Positions 8,345 to 17,575 are shown, numbered from the stretch's first letter. The stretch is 64,000 nucleotides of DNA from Phytoactinopolyspora mesophila (GCF_010122465.1 NZ_WLZY01000001.1:961000-1024999); one strand, 5' to 3'. The notes: generated by a model from the sequence alone, not told the origin. Numbers and translations are program-made.

Positions 8345-9501
8345 TCTTGCCCCCTGAGCGGGAGCCAAGCCTGCACGACGAACCCGCCTTCGGGTCCTGG
8401 CCCCGCTTCGAGCCGACCGCCGACGGATGCGGCCCGTTCTTTCATCCCGATGACGCCGCTTCCGCCCGGGCGTTCCGGGTCACCGCCACGGCCGTCGTCG
8501 ATGATGTTGAGCTGCACGTCGTCTCCATATCGGATCCGGACGGTGACCGCGCTGGCTCCGGAATGCCGGGTCACGTTCGTCAAGGCTTCCTGCACAATCC
8601 GATAGCCTGCCAGATCCACGGCGGGCGGGAGTGATTCCGGGGGCTCACCTTCGATATCGGTATCAGTCTCGAAGCCGGCCGACTCGAGCCTCGAGATCAA
8701 CTCAGGCACGTGCGCCAAGCTCGGAGCCGGGGCTGTCGGGACGGCCTCGTCGACCTGTCGTAGCACGCCGAGGGTAGTCCGAAGCTCCTGCAACGCTTCG
8801 TGGCTGCTCTGCTTGATGGTGGTCAAAGCCTCCACGGCCTGGTCGGGATCGCGCGGCATCCGGTGCAGGGCAGCGCTCGCCTGTACGTTGATCAACGAGA
8901 TGGTGTGCCCGAGCACGTCGTGAAGTTCGCGGGCGATCCGCAGCCTCTCCTCGGTGGTGCGCCGGCGCAGTTCCTCTTCGCGGTTCGCCTCCGACTGCCG
9001 CGTGCGTTCGTCGACCTCGCGGAGATAGGCACGCCGGCTGTGGACCGCACCACCGACCGCCATCACGGTGATCAGCCACCCGGCGAAAAAAACGACGCCC
9101 AGGTCACCGAGGTTCTCCTGATCCGTGCTGTATTCGCCGTAGAACGACGCGACGACGGCCACCGCACCGATCAGGATTCCCGACGCCAGCCGCCCGGTGG
9201 CCATCAATGTGTAGATGGCGATCGCGAACGTGAGCACAACAGGCCCGTCGGGATCAGGCATGATGAGGTACGTCGTACTACACACCAGCGTGATGACGGT
9301 CACCGTCAACGGTGCCGCGCGCCGGAAGTAGACGGCACCACATGCGATGACGAGGATGGCCCAGCCGGCCGCTGAAACGTCACCGAGCTGGTTCGTCACA
9401 ACCGGTGCGCCCAGTACAACCACGGTGACGGCGATGGTCAGCAACGCGTCCATCGGCCGCTGCCGCCTCGGCCATGCTCGAATACGCCCGGTTTCGATCA
9501 C
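8341..9501 (-). CDS. sensor histidine kinase, HisKA_3 family
   Basis: 386-residue kinase with about five N-terminal membrane helices, a dimerisation/phosphoacceptor motif (RELHDVLGHTISLINVQA) and a HATPase domain ending in GGSGVIGMKERAASVGG. Partner of the downstream NarL-type regulator. GTG 9501 is preferred because TATGCT precedes it by eight bases (leaderless pattern) and the residues before it lack coding character, although an ATG at 9558 is in frame. It is divergent from the XRE-NTPase regulator, the two sharing about 105 bases. Confidence 0.88.
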   Translation of the reverse strand: MIETGRIRAWPRRQRPMDALLTIAVTVVVLGAPVVTNQLGDVSAAGWAILVIACGAVYFRRAAPLTVTVITLVCSTTYLIMPDPDGPVVLTFAIAIYTLMATGRLASGILIGAVAVVASFYGEYSTDQENLGDLGVVFFAGWLITVMAVGGAVHSRRAYLREVDERTRQSEANREEELRRRTTEERLRIARELHDVLGHTISLINVQASAALHRMPRDPDQAVEALTTIKQSSHEALQELRTTLGVLRQVDEAVPTAPAPSLAHVPELISRLESAGFETDTDIEGEPPESLPPAVDLAGYRIVQEALTNVTRHSGASAVTVRIRYGDDVQLNIIDDGRGGDPERPGGSGVIGMKERAASVGGRLEAGPGPEGGFVVQAWLPLRGQE

Positions 9502-9606
9502 GATGCGACAGCATACGCGGTGACGGTCGCTCCAGCACGATGTCAAGATCAAGGTCATGTCCGACACCCCTAGACACAGTGGGACAAACACCACTTAGAT
9601 GTGCGA

Positions 9607-11988
9607 GTGCCGCCGCTCGAGTTCGCCGCCCTCCTCCGGCAGCATCGGTCCACCGCCGGGCTGTCACAGGAAGAGCTAGCGCAACGGGCAGGCTTGAGTG
9701 GAGATGCTGTCGCTGCCCTCGAACGGGGCCGACGACGCGCTCCGCGTCCCCTGACCGTCAGGCTGCTCGCCGATGCGTTGCGCCTGGAAGGCGAGGCCAG
9801 AGCCGCCTTCGTGGAGGCCGCGTGGCAACCGGCGCCCGCCGATCGGCCGACACCGCGGCCGACACCGCTGACGCCGGACGAGTTCATCGGGCGGGCCGCT
9901 GATCTCGCCGAGTCGATCCGGCTGCTCAACGAGACCGCTACCCGCGTTCTCACGTTGACCGGACCCGGCGGCGTGGGCAAAACCAGAATGGCAACCGAGG
10001 TGGCCGCGGCGATGAGAGCCTCGTTCCCCGACGGTGTGCACTGGGTCTCGCTGAGCCCGTCTTCGAACGAACCGGCCGTGACCGCCGCCATCGCCGCCGC
10101 CTTGGGGCTGAACATCCCCCGCGACAGTGGGCGCCTCGACCTGCTGGCTGAGCATATCGGCGCTCGCCGGATGATGGTCGTGCTCGACAATTGCGAACAC
10201 GTGGTCGACGTCGCCGCGACGCTCTGTGTCACCCTGCTCCGGCGCTGTCCGGCGCTGTCGATCCTCGCGACGAGCCGGGAGCTGCTTCGAGTGCCGGGCG
10301 AGGTCATACAACCGGTTCCGCCACTGGCGCGACCACACGCCGCCCGCCTGTTCATCACCCGGGCCGGCAGTCACGGTGTGGACCCGCCGGAGGAGAACCT
10401 CGCCCACATCGATGCCATCTGCGAGCGCCTCGACGGACTTCCCCTCGCGATCGAATTGGCCGCCGCCCGGGTCAGAATCCTCACCATCGAGCAGATCGCC
10501 GACGAGCTCAGCGCATCCACCCGCATCCTCAGCTCCGGCGTCCGCACCGCGCCGCACCGGCACCAGAGCCTGCACGCGGCGATTGAGTGGAGTCATGACC
10601 TGCTCGATGCAGAGGAACAGCGGTTTTTCGCCGTCCTGTCCGTCTTCTCGGGCGGCTGGACGATGCCGGCGGCCCACGCAGTATGGTCCAGCGTCCGTCC
10701 CGGCGCGTCGTGGGCGCACGCCGTCGACCTCAGCGCGCGCCTGGCCGACAAATCACTCATCATCGTCACCCGTGACGAGGCCACTGCCCGGTACGGCATG
10801 TTCGATGTGATCCACGAGTACGCGGCCGACTGCCTCACGGAGAACGGCCTGCGCAGTCCGGCCGAGCTGGCCCACCTCTCGTACTACGCCCAGCTCGCCG
10901 TCGATGCCGAGCCCGAGCTGAACGAACCGGATCGCTGGATACGCCTTCGCGAGCTGGATGCCGAGTTCGGCAACATGCGCGCCGCCATGCGCCGCGCGCT
11001 CTCCCACCAGCAGCACGAACAGGCGCTGCGGCTGGCCGGGGCGCTGTACCCCTTCGCCTATCTGCGCGGGTACTACAGCACCGGACGCGCGTGGCTGGAG
11101 ACCGCGCTTGCCGCGGCACGCGCGCAGCCCCAGTCGCCGGAACCGGCAATGCTGGCCAAAGCGATGTGTGGCTCCGGCTATCTGGCTTTTCTCCAATGCG
11201 AGTACGACGTCGCCGTTGCCCGTCTGGAGGCCGCGGTCGAGTTGTACCGCCAGCATAGCGACCAGCAAGGCACCGCCGTGAGCCTGCGCTACCTCGGTAG
11301 TGTCGCACGCGAGCGCGGCGCGTATGAACAAGCCGAAGACCTGCACCGGCAGAGTCTCGCCATTTACGCCGAGCACAGTGACGACACCGGCTCGGCCTGG
11401 GCCCGGCACCATCTCGCGTTCGTCTCGTGGCTCCAGGAAAAATGGACGGCGGCACGCGAATACTCCACGGTGGCTCTCGAACACTTCGAGCGGGTCTCGG
11501 ACACCGAGGGCATCGTCGGGTCGCTGGTCAACCTCGGCGCGGTAGCGCTCTACACCGGCGACCTCGACACGGCCGAGACCCGCCTGCGACGCGCCCTGAA
11601 TCAGGCCTGCGAACACGGCTTCCATGAAGGTGTCGCCTGGGCACAGAATCAACTTGGCCTTGTCGCATGGAGCCGTGGACAGCTGGACACCGCGGCGGAA
11701 CTGCTCGACGCGAGCCTGGCCGAGCACCGCGAGCTGGGTGACAGGTGGCGCGCGGCCAGCGTGCTCGAAGCGCTCGCCGCCGTCGCCCACGCACACGGCC
11801 AGACATGGCGCGCGGCGTTTCTGCTCGGCGCCGCGTCCGCCGTGCGCAACCAGATCGGTGCACCGGTGCCGGTGTGCGAACAGCCAGCACACGAGCACAC
11901 GACCCAGGCGGCTCGAGACGCTCTGGGGGAAGACCAGTTCAGCGCGGCCTGGGCCAGCGGCCAGAACACGCCGCTTCACCAGATTTAG
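9607..11988 (+). CDS. XRE-type HTH / NB-ARC-like ATPase / TPR regulator
   Basis: 793-residue protein built as an N-terminal XRE helix-turn-helix (about 5-58, LSQEELAQRAGLS), a STAND-type NTPase with Walker A GPGGVGKT near 119-126 and Walker B MVVLDNCEH, a winged-helix linker, and a C-terminal half of tetratricopeptide-like repeats (about 440-760). Such proteins resemble AfsR without its SARP domain and switch genes on after ligand-driven oligomerisation. Two GTG codons are close together; 9607 is favoured because TTAGAT (9595-9600) lies six bases upstream with TAGACA 18 bases further up. The target is unknown; the adjacent divergent kinase operon is a candidate. Confidence 0.9.
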   Translation: MPPLEFAALLRQHRSTAGLSQEELAQRAGLSGDAVAALERGRRRAPRPLTVRLLADALRLEGEARAAFVEAAWQPAPADRPTPRPTPLTPDEFIGRAADLAESIRLLNETATRVLTLTGPGGVGKTRMATEVAAAMRASFPDGVHWVSLSPSSNEPAVTAAIAAALGLNIPRDSGRLDLLAEHIGARRMMVVLDNCEHVVDVAATLCVTLLRRCPALSILATSRELLRVPGEVIQPVPPLARPHAARLFITRAGSHGVDPPEENLAHIDAICERLDGLPLAIELAAARVRILTIEQIADELSASTRILSSGVRTAPHRHQSLHAAIEWSHDLLDAEEQRFFAVLSVFSGGWTMPAAHAVWSSVRPGASWAHAVDLSARLADKSLIIVTRDEATARYGMFDVIHEYAADCLTENGLRSPAELAHLSYYAQLAVDAEPELNEPDRWIRLRELDAEFGNMRAAMRRALSHQQHEQALRLAGALYPFAYLRGYYSTGRAWLETALAAARAQPQSPEPAMLAKAMCGSGYLAFLQCEYDVAVARLEAAVELYRQHSDQQGTAVSLRYLGSVARERGAYEQAEDLHRQSLAIYAEHSDDTGSAWARHHLAFVSWLQEKWTAAREYSTVALEHFERVSDTEGIVGSLVNLGAVALYTGDLDTAETRLRRALNQACEHGFHEGVAWAQNQLGLVAWSRGQLDTAAELLDASLAEHRELGDRWRAASVLEALAAVAHAHGQTWRAAFLLGAASAVRNQIGAPVPVCEQPAHEHTTQAARDALGEDQFSAAWASGQNTPLHQI

Positions 11989-12026
11989 CCCGGCGACTGT
12001 CATCCGGCTGGATGAGGAATGTTCCA

Positions 12027-12073
12027 CCGGGTCGGTCGCGCCCATGCCCCCCGGACGGGCGTGACCGACCCGG
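12027..12073 (+). terminator. hairpin downstream of the XRE-NTPase gene
   Basis: 17-base arms (12027-12043 and 12057-12073) pair with one mismatch around a 13-base loop, starting 39 bases after the stop codon. There is no T run, as is common for actinomycete terminators. Confidence 0.65.
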
Positions 12074-12383
12074 ATCAGGTGCTGGATTCAACCGCCAACG
12101 GGGTGGGAACATCCCGCGACAGCGCTTTCGCAGCGCCATTCCCCCCGGTTCCCTAAGGGTGATCGATCTTGGACCGGCATCCCAGCGACAGCACCCTGAC
12201 AATCCCCTGACAAGGGCGTCCAGGGCACGGGGCGACCCCGGTTGCGCAGCCGGGATGCGAGTGCGGTGTCGGTCACCAGCCGGGCCGCCGGCCCGCGCAG
12301 AGGCAACTGGTCCGTGGCCTATCCATGGGCGCCCTCAAGTAGGCCCATGCCCGTCACCCCGTCAGCTGACACATCTACACTTG
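12074..12383. other. intergenic region upstream of the DUF3159 gene
   Basis: About 310 bases without a convincing gene. A long open frame runs through it into the DUF3159 protein, but its upstream part is rich in Arg/Pro/Gly with no family features. TACACT at 12376-12381 is a possible -10. A short stem CCCGG/CCGGG lies near 12236-12253. Confidence 0.4.
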
Positions 12384-13046
12384 ATGACGACTATGAGCGG
12401 AGCAGATGCGGCTACAAAACAACGCGAACCGGAGTCGCTGAGTGCGCTGCTCGGTGGCCGAAGCGGCACAGTCGATGCCACTGCACCGCCGGCCGCGTTC
12501 GTCATCGCCTGGCTTGCCGGTGGCGAGTCCATCGTCACTGGTGTGGCCGCCGCCGTAGTCGTCGCCCTGCTCGTCGCCGGATGGCGGCTGCGGCGCGGCG
12601 CACGCCCCAGAGCCGCCCTCGTGGGTTTGCTGGGTGTGTGCGTCGCCGCGCTCGTCGTCCTGTACACCGGGCGTGCCGCCGACTTCTTCCTGGTCCAGCT
12701 GGCCAGCAATGCTGCCAGCGCGCTCGCCTGGCTGGTCAGCATCACGGTGCGGTGGCCCCTGCTCGGCGTCGTCGTGGGTGCGGTTCTCGGTCAGAAGACC
12801 CGTTGGCGCCGCGATCCGGACCTGCTCCGCGCATACAACCGGGGCAGTGTCGTGTGGATCTTCCAGTACGTCATCCGGGTGGCGGTGTTCGCGCCGCTGT
12901 GGCTGACCGATCAGGTCGTCGCGTTGGGGGTCGCCCGGATCGCGCTGACCTGGCCGCTGATCGCCGCCTGCATCGCGGTGTCCTGGTGGGTGATCCAGCG
13001 GTCGCTGCCGCCCGCCCACCCCGGCCTCCGCCACCCCACCGAATGA
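12384..13046 (+). CDS. DUF3159 family membrane protein
   Basis: 220-residue protein with four or five hydrophobic helices and the conserved core LVQLASNAASALAWLVS followed by the QKTRWRRDPDLLRAYNRGSVVW segment that marks DUF3159 (key residues RWRRDP and AYxRGSxVW). Function is unknown; it is widespread in actinobacteria. ATG 12384 is chosen, with ATG 12393 as an alternative. Its stop codon (TGA 13044-13046) lies inside the left copy of an inverted repeat. Confidence 0.85.
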   Translation: MTTMSGADAATKQREPESLSALLGGRSGTVDATAPPAAFVIAWLAGGESIVTGVAAAVVVALLVAGWRLRRGARPRAALVGLLGVCVAALVVLYTGRAADFFLVQLASNAASALAWLVSITVRWPLLGVVVGAVLGQKTRWRRDPDLLRAYNRGSVVWIFQYVIRVAVFAPLWLTDQVVALGVARIALTWPLIAACIAVSWWVIQRSLPPAHPGLRHPTE

Positions 13047-13085
13047 TCATGTTTGGTGGGTTTTCTCGCGCCTCACCATGCCTAC
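13042..13085. repeat. left copy of a 44-bp inverted repeat flanking the IMPase gene
   Basis: Exact reverse complement of 13987-14030. Beyond the 44 bases the match continues with scattered mismatches for about 28 more. The extended unit folds on itself: TCTCGCGCCTCACC pairs with GGTGACGCGCGAGA with one mismatch around a 13-15-base loop. It contains the DUF3159 stop codon in its edge ATGATCAT. Confidence 0.93.
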
Positions 13086-13118
13086 AGTCCTGGTGACGCG
13101 CGAGAGGTCCTGGTGAGG

Positions 13119-13931
13119 TCAGTCTGCCGTGTCGCGATCGGCTCCCAGGCGCTCGAGCAGCCCACGCAGTTCCTCAGCGATACCCGGCGCTGCCGCCATG
13201 ACCAGTTCCGCACCGGCCTCGACCCCGTGCAGGCCGCTGACGACGGCGCCGGCCTCGGCCGCCACCAGCGCTCCAGCAGCCAGATCCCACGGTTGCAGGC
13301 CACGCTCGTAGTAGGCATCGAGCCGTCCCGATGCCACGGCACACAGATCCAGCGCGGCCGCACCGGCGCGCCGGATGTCGCGCACCGCCGGGACCAAGTC
13401 GGCCAGGATGGCGGCTTGCCGGGCACGGCGCCGGGCGTCGTACCCGAATCCGGTTCCTACCAGCGCCAGCGACAGGTCCGCGCAAGCGGTGACCCCAATC
13501 GGCTCGCCGTCGAGCAACGCACCCCCGCCACGTATGGCGGTCCAGGTCTCGCCACTCGCCGGATTGTGCACCACGCCGGCCTCGACGACGCCGTCGACCT
13601 GCGCCGCGATCGACACCGCGTACTGCGGAATCCCGTACAGATAATTCACCGTGCCGTCGATCGGATCGACGACCCACACGACGCCGGACTTACCGTCGAC
13701 GTGGCCGCCCTCCTCGCCGTGAACCGCATCGCCCGGCCGGACCGAAAGGATCCGATCACGGATCAATTGCTCGGCAGCGGTGTCGGACTCGGTCACCACA
13801 TCGGTCGGCGTCGACTTGGTGGCCGCGACGGCCATTCGGTCCACCGCTTGCCGGCGCTCACGAGCTAAGGCGCCCGCTTCCCGGGCAGCACTGGCCGCCA
13901 ACTCGACCAGTTTCTTCGCATCAACCGTCAC
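13119..13931 (-). CDS. inositol monophosphatase family protein
   Basis: 270-residue magnesium-dependent phosphatase of the IMPase/FBPase fold. The metal-binding motifs are visible: HGEEGG near residue 69, WVVDPIDGTVNYLYG near 83-97, and PWDLAAGALVAAEAGA near 206. Substrates in the family include inositol-1-phosphate, histidinol phosphate and PAP; which applies is not shown. GTG 13931 has a good ribosome site (GAGGAG, six bases away); a longer frame upstream would read through the flanking repeat. The gene lies alone inside a pair of inverted repeats. Confidence 0.92.
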   Translation of the reverse strand: MTVDAKKLVELAASAAREAGALARERRQAVDRMAVAATKSTPTDVVTESDTAAEQLIRDRILSVRPGDAVHGEEGGHVDGKSGVVWVVDPIDGTVNYLYGIPQYAVSIAAQVDGVVEAGVVHNPASGETWTAIRGGGALLDGEPIGVTACADLSLALVGTGFGYDARRRARQAAILADLVPAVRDIRRAGAAALDLCAVASGRLDAYYERGLQPWDLAAGALVAAEAGAVVSGLHGVEAGAELVMAAAPGIAEELRGLLERLGADRDTAD

Positions 13932-13986
13932 GCAATTCTCCTCACCAGATGACCCTTGCCAGGTTTTCTCGCGCATCAACAGGACG

Positions 13987-14030
13987 GTAGGCATGGTGAG
14001 GCGCGAGAAAACCCACCAAACATGATCATT
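13987..14030. repeat. right copy of the 44-bp inverted repeat
   Basis: Exact reverse complement of 13042-13085, with a similar hairpin-forming continuation to about 13955. Its ATGATCAT edge contains the stop codon of the ferrochelatase gene (complement of 14026-14028), mirroring the left copy. Confidence 0.93.
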
Positions 14031-15165
14031 TAGGTGCGGACGGGTGGGCGGGGGCATCCCAGCCACCCAGCGCAGGTTTCGCCGCGCGCAGGTTCCGGCA
14101 GCAGTCGACGGCGCATACGTCGGCGTCAGGGCCAGGTGGGCCGACGCTGGCCCGGTCAACAGCCTCGCCGCGCTCCACGGCCGCGCGTTCGAGCAGCAGG
14201 TCGATCACGGCGGCGACGAAGTCCGGGTGAGTGCCGACGGTCGCCGCGCGGGCAGCTTCGATCCCGAACTTCTTCGCCGTGTCCAAAGCCTCGGTATCGA
14301 GGTCGTACACCACTTCCATGTGATCGGACAGGAAGCCGATCGGCGCCATCACCACGGCGCGCGTGCCCTGAGCGGCCAGTGCTTCGAGGTGGTCGTTGAC
14401 GTCCGGCTCCAGCCATGGCACGTGCGGCGGTCCGCTGCGCGAACAGTAGACGAGATCGTACTCATACTGGGCGCCGGTGCGCGCGGAAACCTGAGCCGTC
14501 ACCGCCTGCGCGACCGCCTCATGCTGTTCGATGTAAGCGTTGCCGTTCGCGCCCGACGTCTCGGCCATGGCCACCGGGATGGAGTGTGTGACGAACACCA
14601 GGCGAGCTTGCTCGGCAGCGTCCCTGGACAGTTCCCCCAACGCGCCGACCACACTGTCCGTGTTAGCCGAGACGAACCCCGGATGGTCGAAACTATGCCG
14701 GAGACGGTCGATTCGCGGCGCCGCCGGCCCGACCTCGGCTACCGACTCGGCCAGGTTCTCGCGGTACTGCCGGCAACCGGAGTAAGACGCGTACGCACTG
14801 GTGATGAAGGCCGCGACCCGGCCCATGCCGTCGGCGGCCATCCGTTTGACCTCGTCGGTGAGGTACGGATGCCAGTTGCGGTTGCCCCAATACACCGGGA
14901 TCGACAGCCCGGCTTCGGCGAGCTCATGTTGGAGATTGGCGACGAAAGCGCGGTTCTGGTCGTTGATGGGGCTCTTGCCACCGAAGGCGCGGTAGTGCTC
15001 ACCGACCTCTTCGAGCCGCTCACGTGGCACGTCCTTGCCGCGGGTGACGTTCCCGAGAAACGGGATGACGTCTTCTTGGCCTTCGGGCCCCCCGAACGAC
15101 ACCACCAAGAGCGCGTCGTAAGGCGCGAGGCGGGTTTCCGCGGCATCAGCATCCAAGCTACTCAC
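14026..15165 (-). CDS. cpfC: ferrochelatase (coproporphyrin type)
   Basis: 379-residue enzyme that inserts Fe2+ into a porphyrin; actinobacteria use coproporphyrin III and finish with coprohaem decarboxylase. It starts DALLVVSFGGPEGQEDV and carries the catalytic-histidine segment FVTHSIPVAMAE and the family motif PIGFLSDHMEVVYDLD. A cysteine in SGCRQY and a C-terminal CAVDCC cluster are consistent with the [2Fe-2S] centre of actinobacterial ferrochelatases. GTG start with GGAGG eight bases upstream. It is divergent from the lipoprotein gene across a 118-base spacer that holds a palindrome. Confidence 0.95.
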   Translation of the reverse strand: MSSLDADAAETRLAPYDALLVVSFGGPEGQEDVIPFLGNVTRGKDVPRERLEEVGEHYRAFGGKSPINDQNRAFVANLQHELAEAGLSIPVYWGNRNWHPYLTDEVKRMAADGMGRVAAFITSAYASYSGCRQYRENLAESVAEVGPAAPRIDRLRHSFDHPGFVSANTDSVVGALGELSRDAAEQARLVFVTHSIPVAMAETSGANGNAYIEQHEAVAQAVTAQVSARTGAQYEYDLVYCSRSGPPHVPWLEPDVNDHLEALAAQGTRAVVMAPIGFLSDHMEVVYDLDTEALDTAKKFGIEAARAATVGTHPDFVAAVIDLLLERAAVERGEAVDRASVGPPGPDADVCAVDCCRNLRAAKPALGGWDAPAHPSAPK

Positions 15166-15228
15166 AATAAGATCCTCCCAAATTGCCGCTCAAGTGCCGG
15201 ACACAGGGTCCGACTAAGAGGTCGCCCG

Positions 15229-15249
15229 CGATTGTTATTGTCACAATCG
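15229..15249. promoter_or_regulatory. palindrome between ferrochelatase and lipoprotein genes
   Basis: CGATTGT-N7-ACAATCG, perfect 7-base arms within the divergent promoter region. TTGTTA (15233) and GATACT lie around it on the plus strand. Shape suggests an operator for a dimeric regulator; identity unknown. Confidence 0.45.
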
Positions 15250-15283
15250 AGACGTTGATACTTCTCAGCTCGAATGGATTCGC

Positions 15284-16186
15284 GTGCGCCGTTCCCACAC
15301 CTTGACGACCGCCACGGTCTTCCTTCTCGCGCTCACCGGCTGCGGCGGAACCGACACCGACGAGCCCGCGGCTGACAGCCAGTGTGAACTCGGCCCGACG
15401 GAGCTGACGGTCACTGATGCCGGCCGAGAACCACACAAGGTCATGCGGTTCTCGCCGACGGCCGGAGACACCGTCGAGACGGACATCGAGATGTCAGTCG
15501 TCACCGATATCAGCGTCGACGGCGACAGCGCCCCCACCCAGACCGGCCCACTGATGGTGATGGGGATCGTGTTCACCGTCGAGAACGTCGCTGAGGACGC
15601 TATCGAGTTGTCGTTCGTCTATGACCATGCCAGCGCCGACAGCGACGAGCCGGCACTGCTCGACATGCTGGACAGCCTCACCGGAATCTCGGGAACGCTG
15701 AGCACAGACCACAGCGGTGCCTTTCTGGACGGCAACATCTCGACCGACGGGCTGGGCCCGGAGGCGGAGTCGTTGGTCGAGCAGACCGAGCAGCAGCTGG
15801 CCGACCTGACCGTGGCGCTCCCGGCGGAGCCGGTCGGGCCAGGCGGCCTTTGGGAAGTGACAAGTTCGTTCGAATCAGGCGGCGTGGCCTACTGCAATCA
15901 GGCGACGTACACACTGGCCGAGTTCGACGGTGAACGCTACGACCTCGATATCGAAACTACGCAGACGGTTCAGCCGACCACCATCGAGGAACACGGCGTC
16001 ACTATCGAGATTCTCCGCGGCTCAGGCAACAGTTCGGGCCGCAGTAGCGGCAGCCTCGACAGCCCGATCGCGGCGTCCGGATCGAGTACCACCACCACCC
16101 GCACCGAAATGCGGATCGAGCGGAATGGTTCGACCCAGTTCCAGGACGTCGAGGTCAGACTCGAGCTGGACATTCACCAGCGCTGA
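15284..16186 (+). CDS. secreted lipoprotein of unknown function
   Basis: 300-residue protein with a short basic N-terminus (VRRSHTL), a hydrophobic stretch and a lipobox LTGC at about residues 17-20, so it should be lipid-anchored outside the membrane. The mature part is acidic, Ser/Thr/Asp-rich and predominantly beta, with only two further cysteines (one early, one in AYCNQ). A long central segment reads like repeated strands (FTVENVAEDAIELSFVYD, LPAEPVGPGGLWEV) as in DUF6263-like lipoproteins; that resemblance is tentative. GTG start, no strong ribosome site. Confidence 0.78.
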   Translation: MRRSHTLTTATVFLLALTGCGGTDTDEPAADSQCELGPTELTVTDAGREPHKVMRFSPTAGDTVETDIEMSVVTDISVDGDSAPTQTGPLMVMGIVFTVENVAEDAIELSFVYDHASADSDEPALLDMLDSLTGISGTLSTDHSGAFLDGNISTDGLGPEAESLVEQTEQQLADLTVALPAEPVGPGGLWEVTSSFESGGVAYCNQATYTLAEFDGERYDLDIETTQTVQPTTIEEHGVTIEILRGSGNSSGRSSGSLDSPIAASGSSTTTTRTEMRIERNGSTQFQDVEVRLELDIHQR

Positions 16187-16214
16187 ACGCGTTCACGCCC
16201 GGCGGACACTAAAC

Positions 16215-16290
16215 TGCAGGACGTGACGTTGCGTCCTGCACGACGATGCCTCCAACACTCGGTTTGCAGGACATTGCGTTGCGTCCTGCA
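16215..16290. repeat. two TGCAGGACG hairpins in tandem
   Basis: Hairpin 1: TGCAGGACG (16215-16223) pairs with CGTCCTGCA (16232-16240). Hairpin 2: TGCAGGAC (16265-16272) pairs with GTCCTGCA (16283-16290). The same motif recurs once at 61222-61265. It sits in the lipoprotein-sepH gap and may end the lipoprotein transcript. Confidence 0.85.
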
Positions 16291-16412
16291 GATCTGCCGG
16301 TGTGACGCTGCGCAGGGAAGCTAGTTGGAGACCTGGCTTCCATCCGGCGTGGCGGCTTGGTACAAAGAGCCGCACAAGCGACGATGGAGCCAGTAATGTC
16401 GGGAGGTAGACG

Positions 16413-17561
16413 ATGCGCGAGCTTCGCGTGACCGCGGTCAGCGAGGATGGCGCCTACTTGATCCTCTCCGATGGCCACGAGCAGTTCGCACTGCGTGCCG
16501 ACGAGCGCGTGCACGCTGCGATCCGAGGCGACCGAGCGAGGTTGGGACAGTTGGATATTCAGCTCGAAAGCCAACTGCGTCCGCGGGATATCCAGGCCCG
16601 GATCCGGGCCGGCGAGTCGGTTGAGTCCGTCGCCGCGGCCGCAACTATGCCGCTGGAGAAAGTCCGGCGGTTCGCCGGACCTGTGCTGGCCGAACGCGAG
16701 CACATCGCTCAGCGTGCCCGTCAGGCCAACCTCCGCCGGATCACCGGCGAAGGCCCGGTACGCACTCTCGAAGGCGCCGCGGCCGACCACGCGGCGGCGG
16801 TGGGCGCCCAGCCCGAAGCGCTCACCTGGGACGCATGGCGAGCCGACGACGGCCGCTGGAGAGTGCGCTGCTCCTGGCCAGCCGAGGGCGAAGAGACCCC
16901 TGATGACGACCCAGAATTCTCGGCGGTCTTCACCTTCGACCCCTCTGGGAGGTCGGTCGCGCCCCTGGATGTGAACGCGCGTGTCGTCGCCGGCGAGCCG
17001 CGACCCGAGCCCGAGCCTGAACCTGCCCCGGAGCCCGTATCCGCCGGCCCCGCTCGACTTTCCGTCGTCCACCCGCCTGCCAACGAGGTCGATGACGACG
17101 ACGAGTCCCTGCACGACGACCCGTTCGATGTCGAGGCCGAGCCCGCTCAGGCCCCGATCACCGCCCTGGTACGCAACGACGCCGACCCGGCTGACCTCGA
17201 TGACCCCGAGGATCACGAACACACCACGCCGATCGAGCCGGTTCGCCGACCGCGTCGCACGGGCCGTTACGGCCGCCCCGAGCGGCGCCGTCGCGAGCTG
17301 TCCGAACCGTGGGCCGAAGAGCAAGAGCCTGAGGAGCCGGCCGAAGATGTGGCCAGTACCGACCGGCTGCGCCTCAGCGACATCGCCACTCGTATCGAAG
17401 TCGAAGAGCCGGACGAACCCGAATCGCCGGAGGAGCTCGCCCCCACCGCTCAGGAGCCTCCGCCTCCCACTCCTCCCCCGCGCAGCACGTCTTCACGCTC
17501 GCGCCGGCCGAGTGTGCCCAGCTGGGACGAGATCATGTTCGGGCGCCGCAAGAACGACTAA
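16413..17561 (+). CDS. sepH: septation protein SepH (DUF3071)
   Basis: 382-residue actinobacterial cell-division protein that binds FtsZ and stimulates its assembly. The conserved N-terminal DUF3071 domain (about 1-170) shows MRELRVTAVSEDG, LRPRDIQARIRAGES and VRRFAGPVLAEREHIAQRA with the helix-turn-helix segment; then comes a long acidic Pro/Glu-rich linker and a short conserved C-terminus, VPSWDEIMFG, all as in Streptomyces and mycobacterial SepH. GGGAGG lies seven bases before ATG. Two strong hairpins follow the stop. Confidence 0.95.
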   Translation: MRELRVTAVSEDGAYLILSDGHEQFALRADERVHAAIRGDRARLGQLDIQLESQLRPRDIQARIRAGESVESVAAAATMPLEKVRRFAGPVLAEREHIAQRARQANLRRITGEGPVRTLEGAAADHAAAVGAQPEALTWDAWRADDGRWRVRCSWPAEGEETPDDDPEFSAVFTFDPSGRSVAPLDVNARVVAGEPRPEPEPEPAPEPVSAGPARLSVVHPPANEVDDDDESLHDDPFDVEAEPAQAPITALVRNDADPADLDDPEDHEHTTPIEPVRRPRRTGRYGRPERRRRELSEPWAEEQEPEEPAEDVASTDRLRLSDIATRIEVEEPDEPESPEELAPTAQEPPPPTPPPRSTSSRSRRPSVPSWDEIMFGRRKND

Positions 17562-17575
17562 AACTCGCACGGATA

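Noticed and set aside
11745..12383. Long in-frame extension upstream of the DUF3159 protein
   Set aside because: It overlaps the end of the XRE-NTPase gene and a terminator hairpin; the composition is Arg/Pro-rich and not protein-like.
13042..14030. Composite transposon around the IMPase gene
   Set aside because: The inverted repeats resemble an insertion-element pair, but there is no transposase and the repeats contain the stop codons of both neighbours, so a dispersed palindromic repeat is the better reading.
13932..14159. N-terminal extension of the inositol monophosphatase
   Set aside because: It reads through the inverted repeat and into ferrochelatase; a GTG with a strong ribosome site marks the true start.
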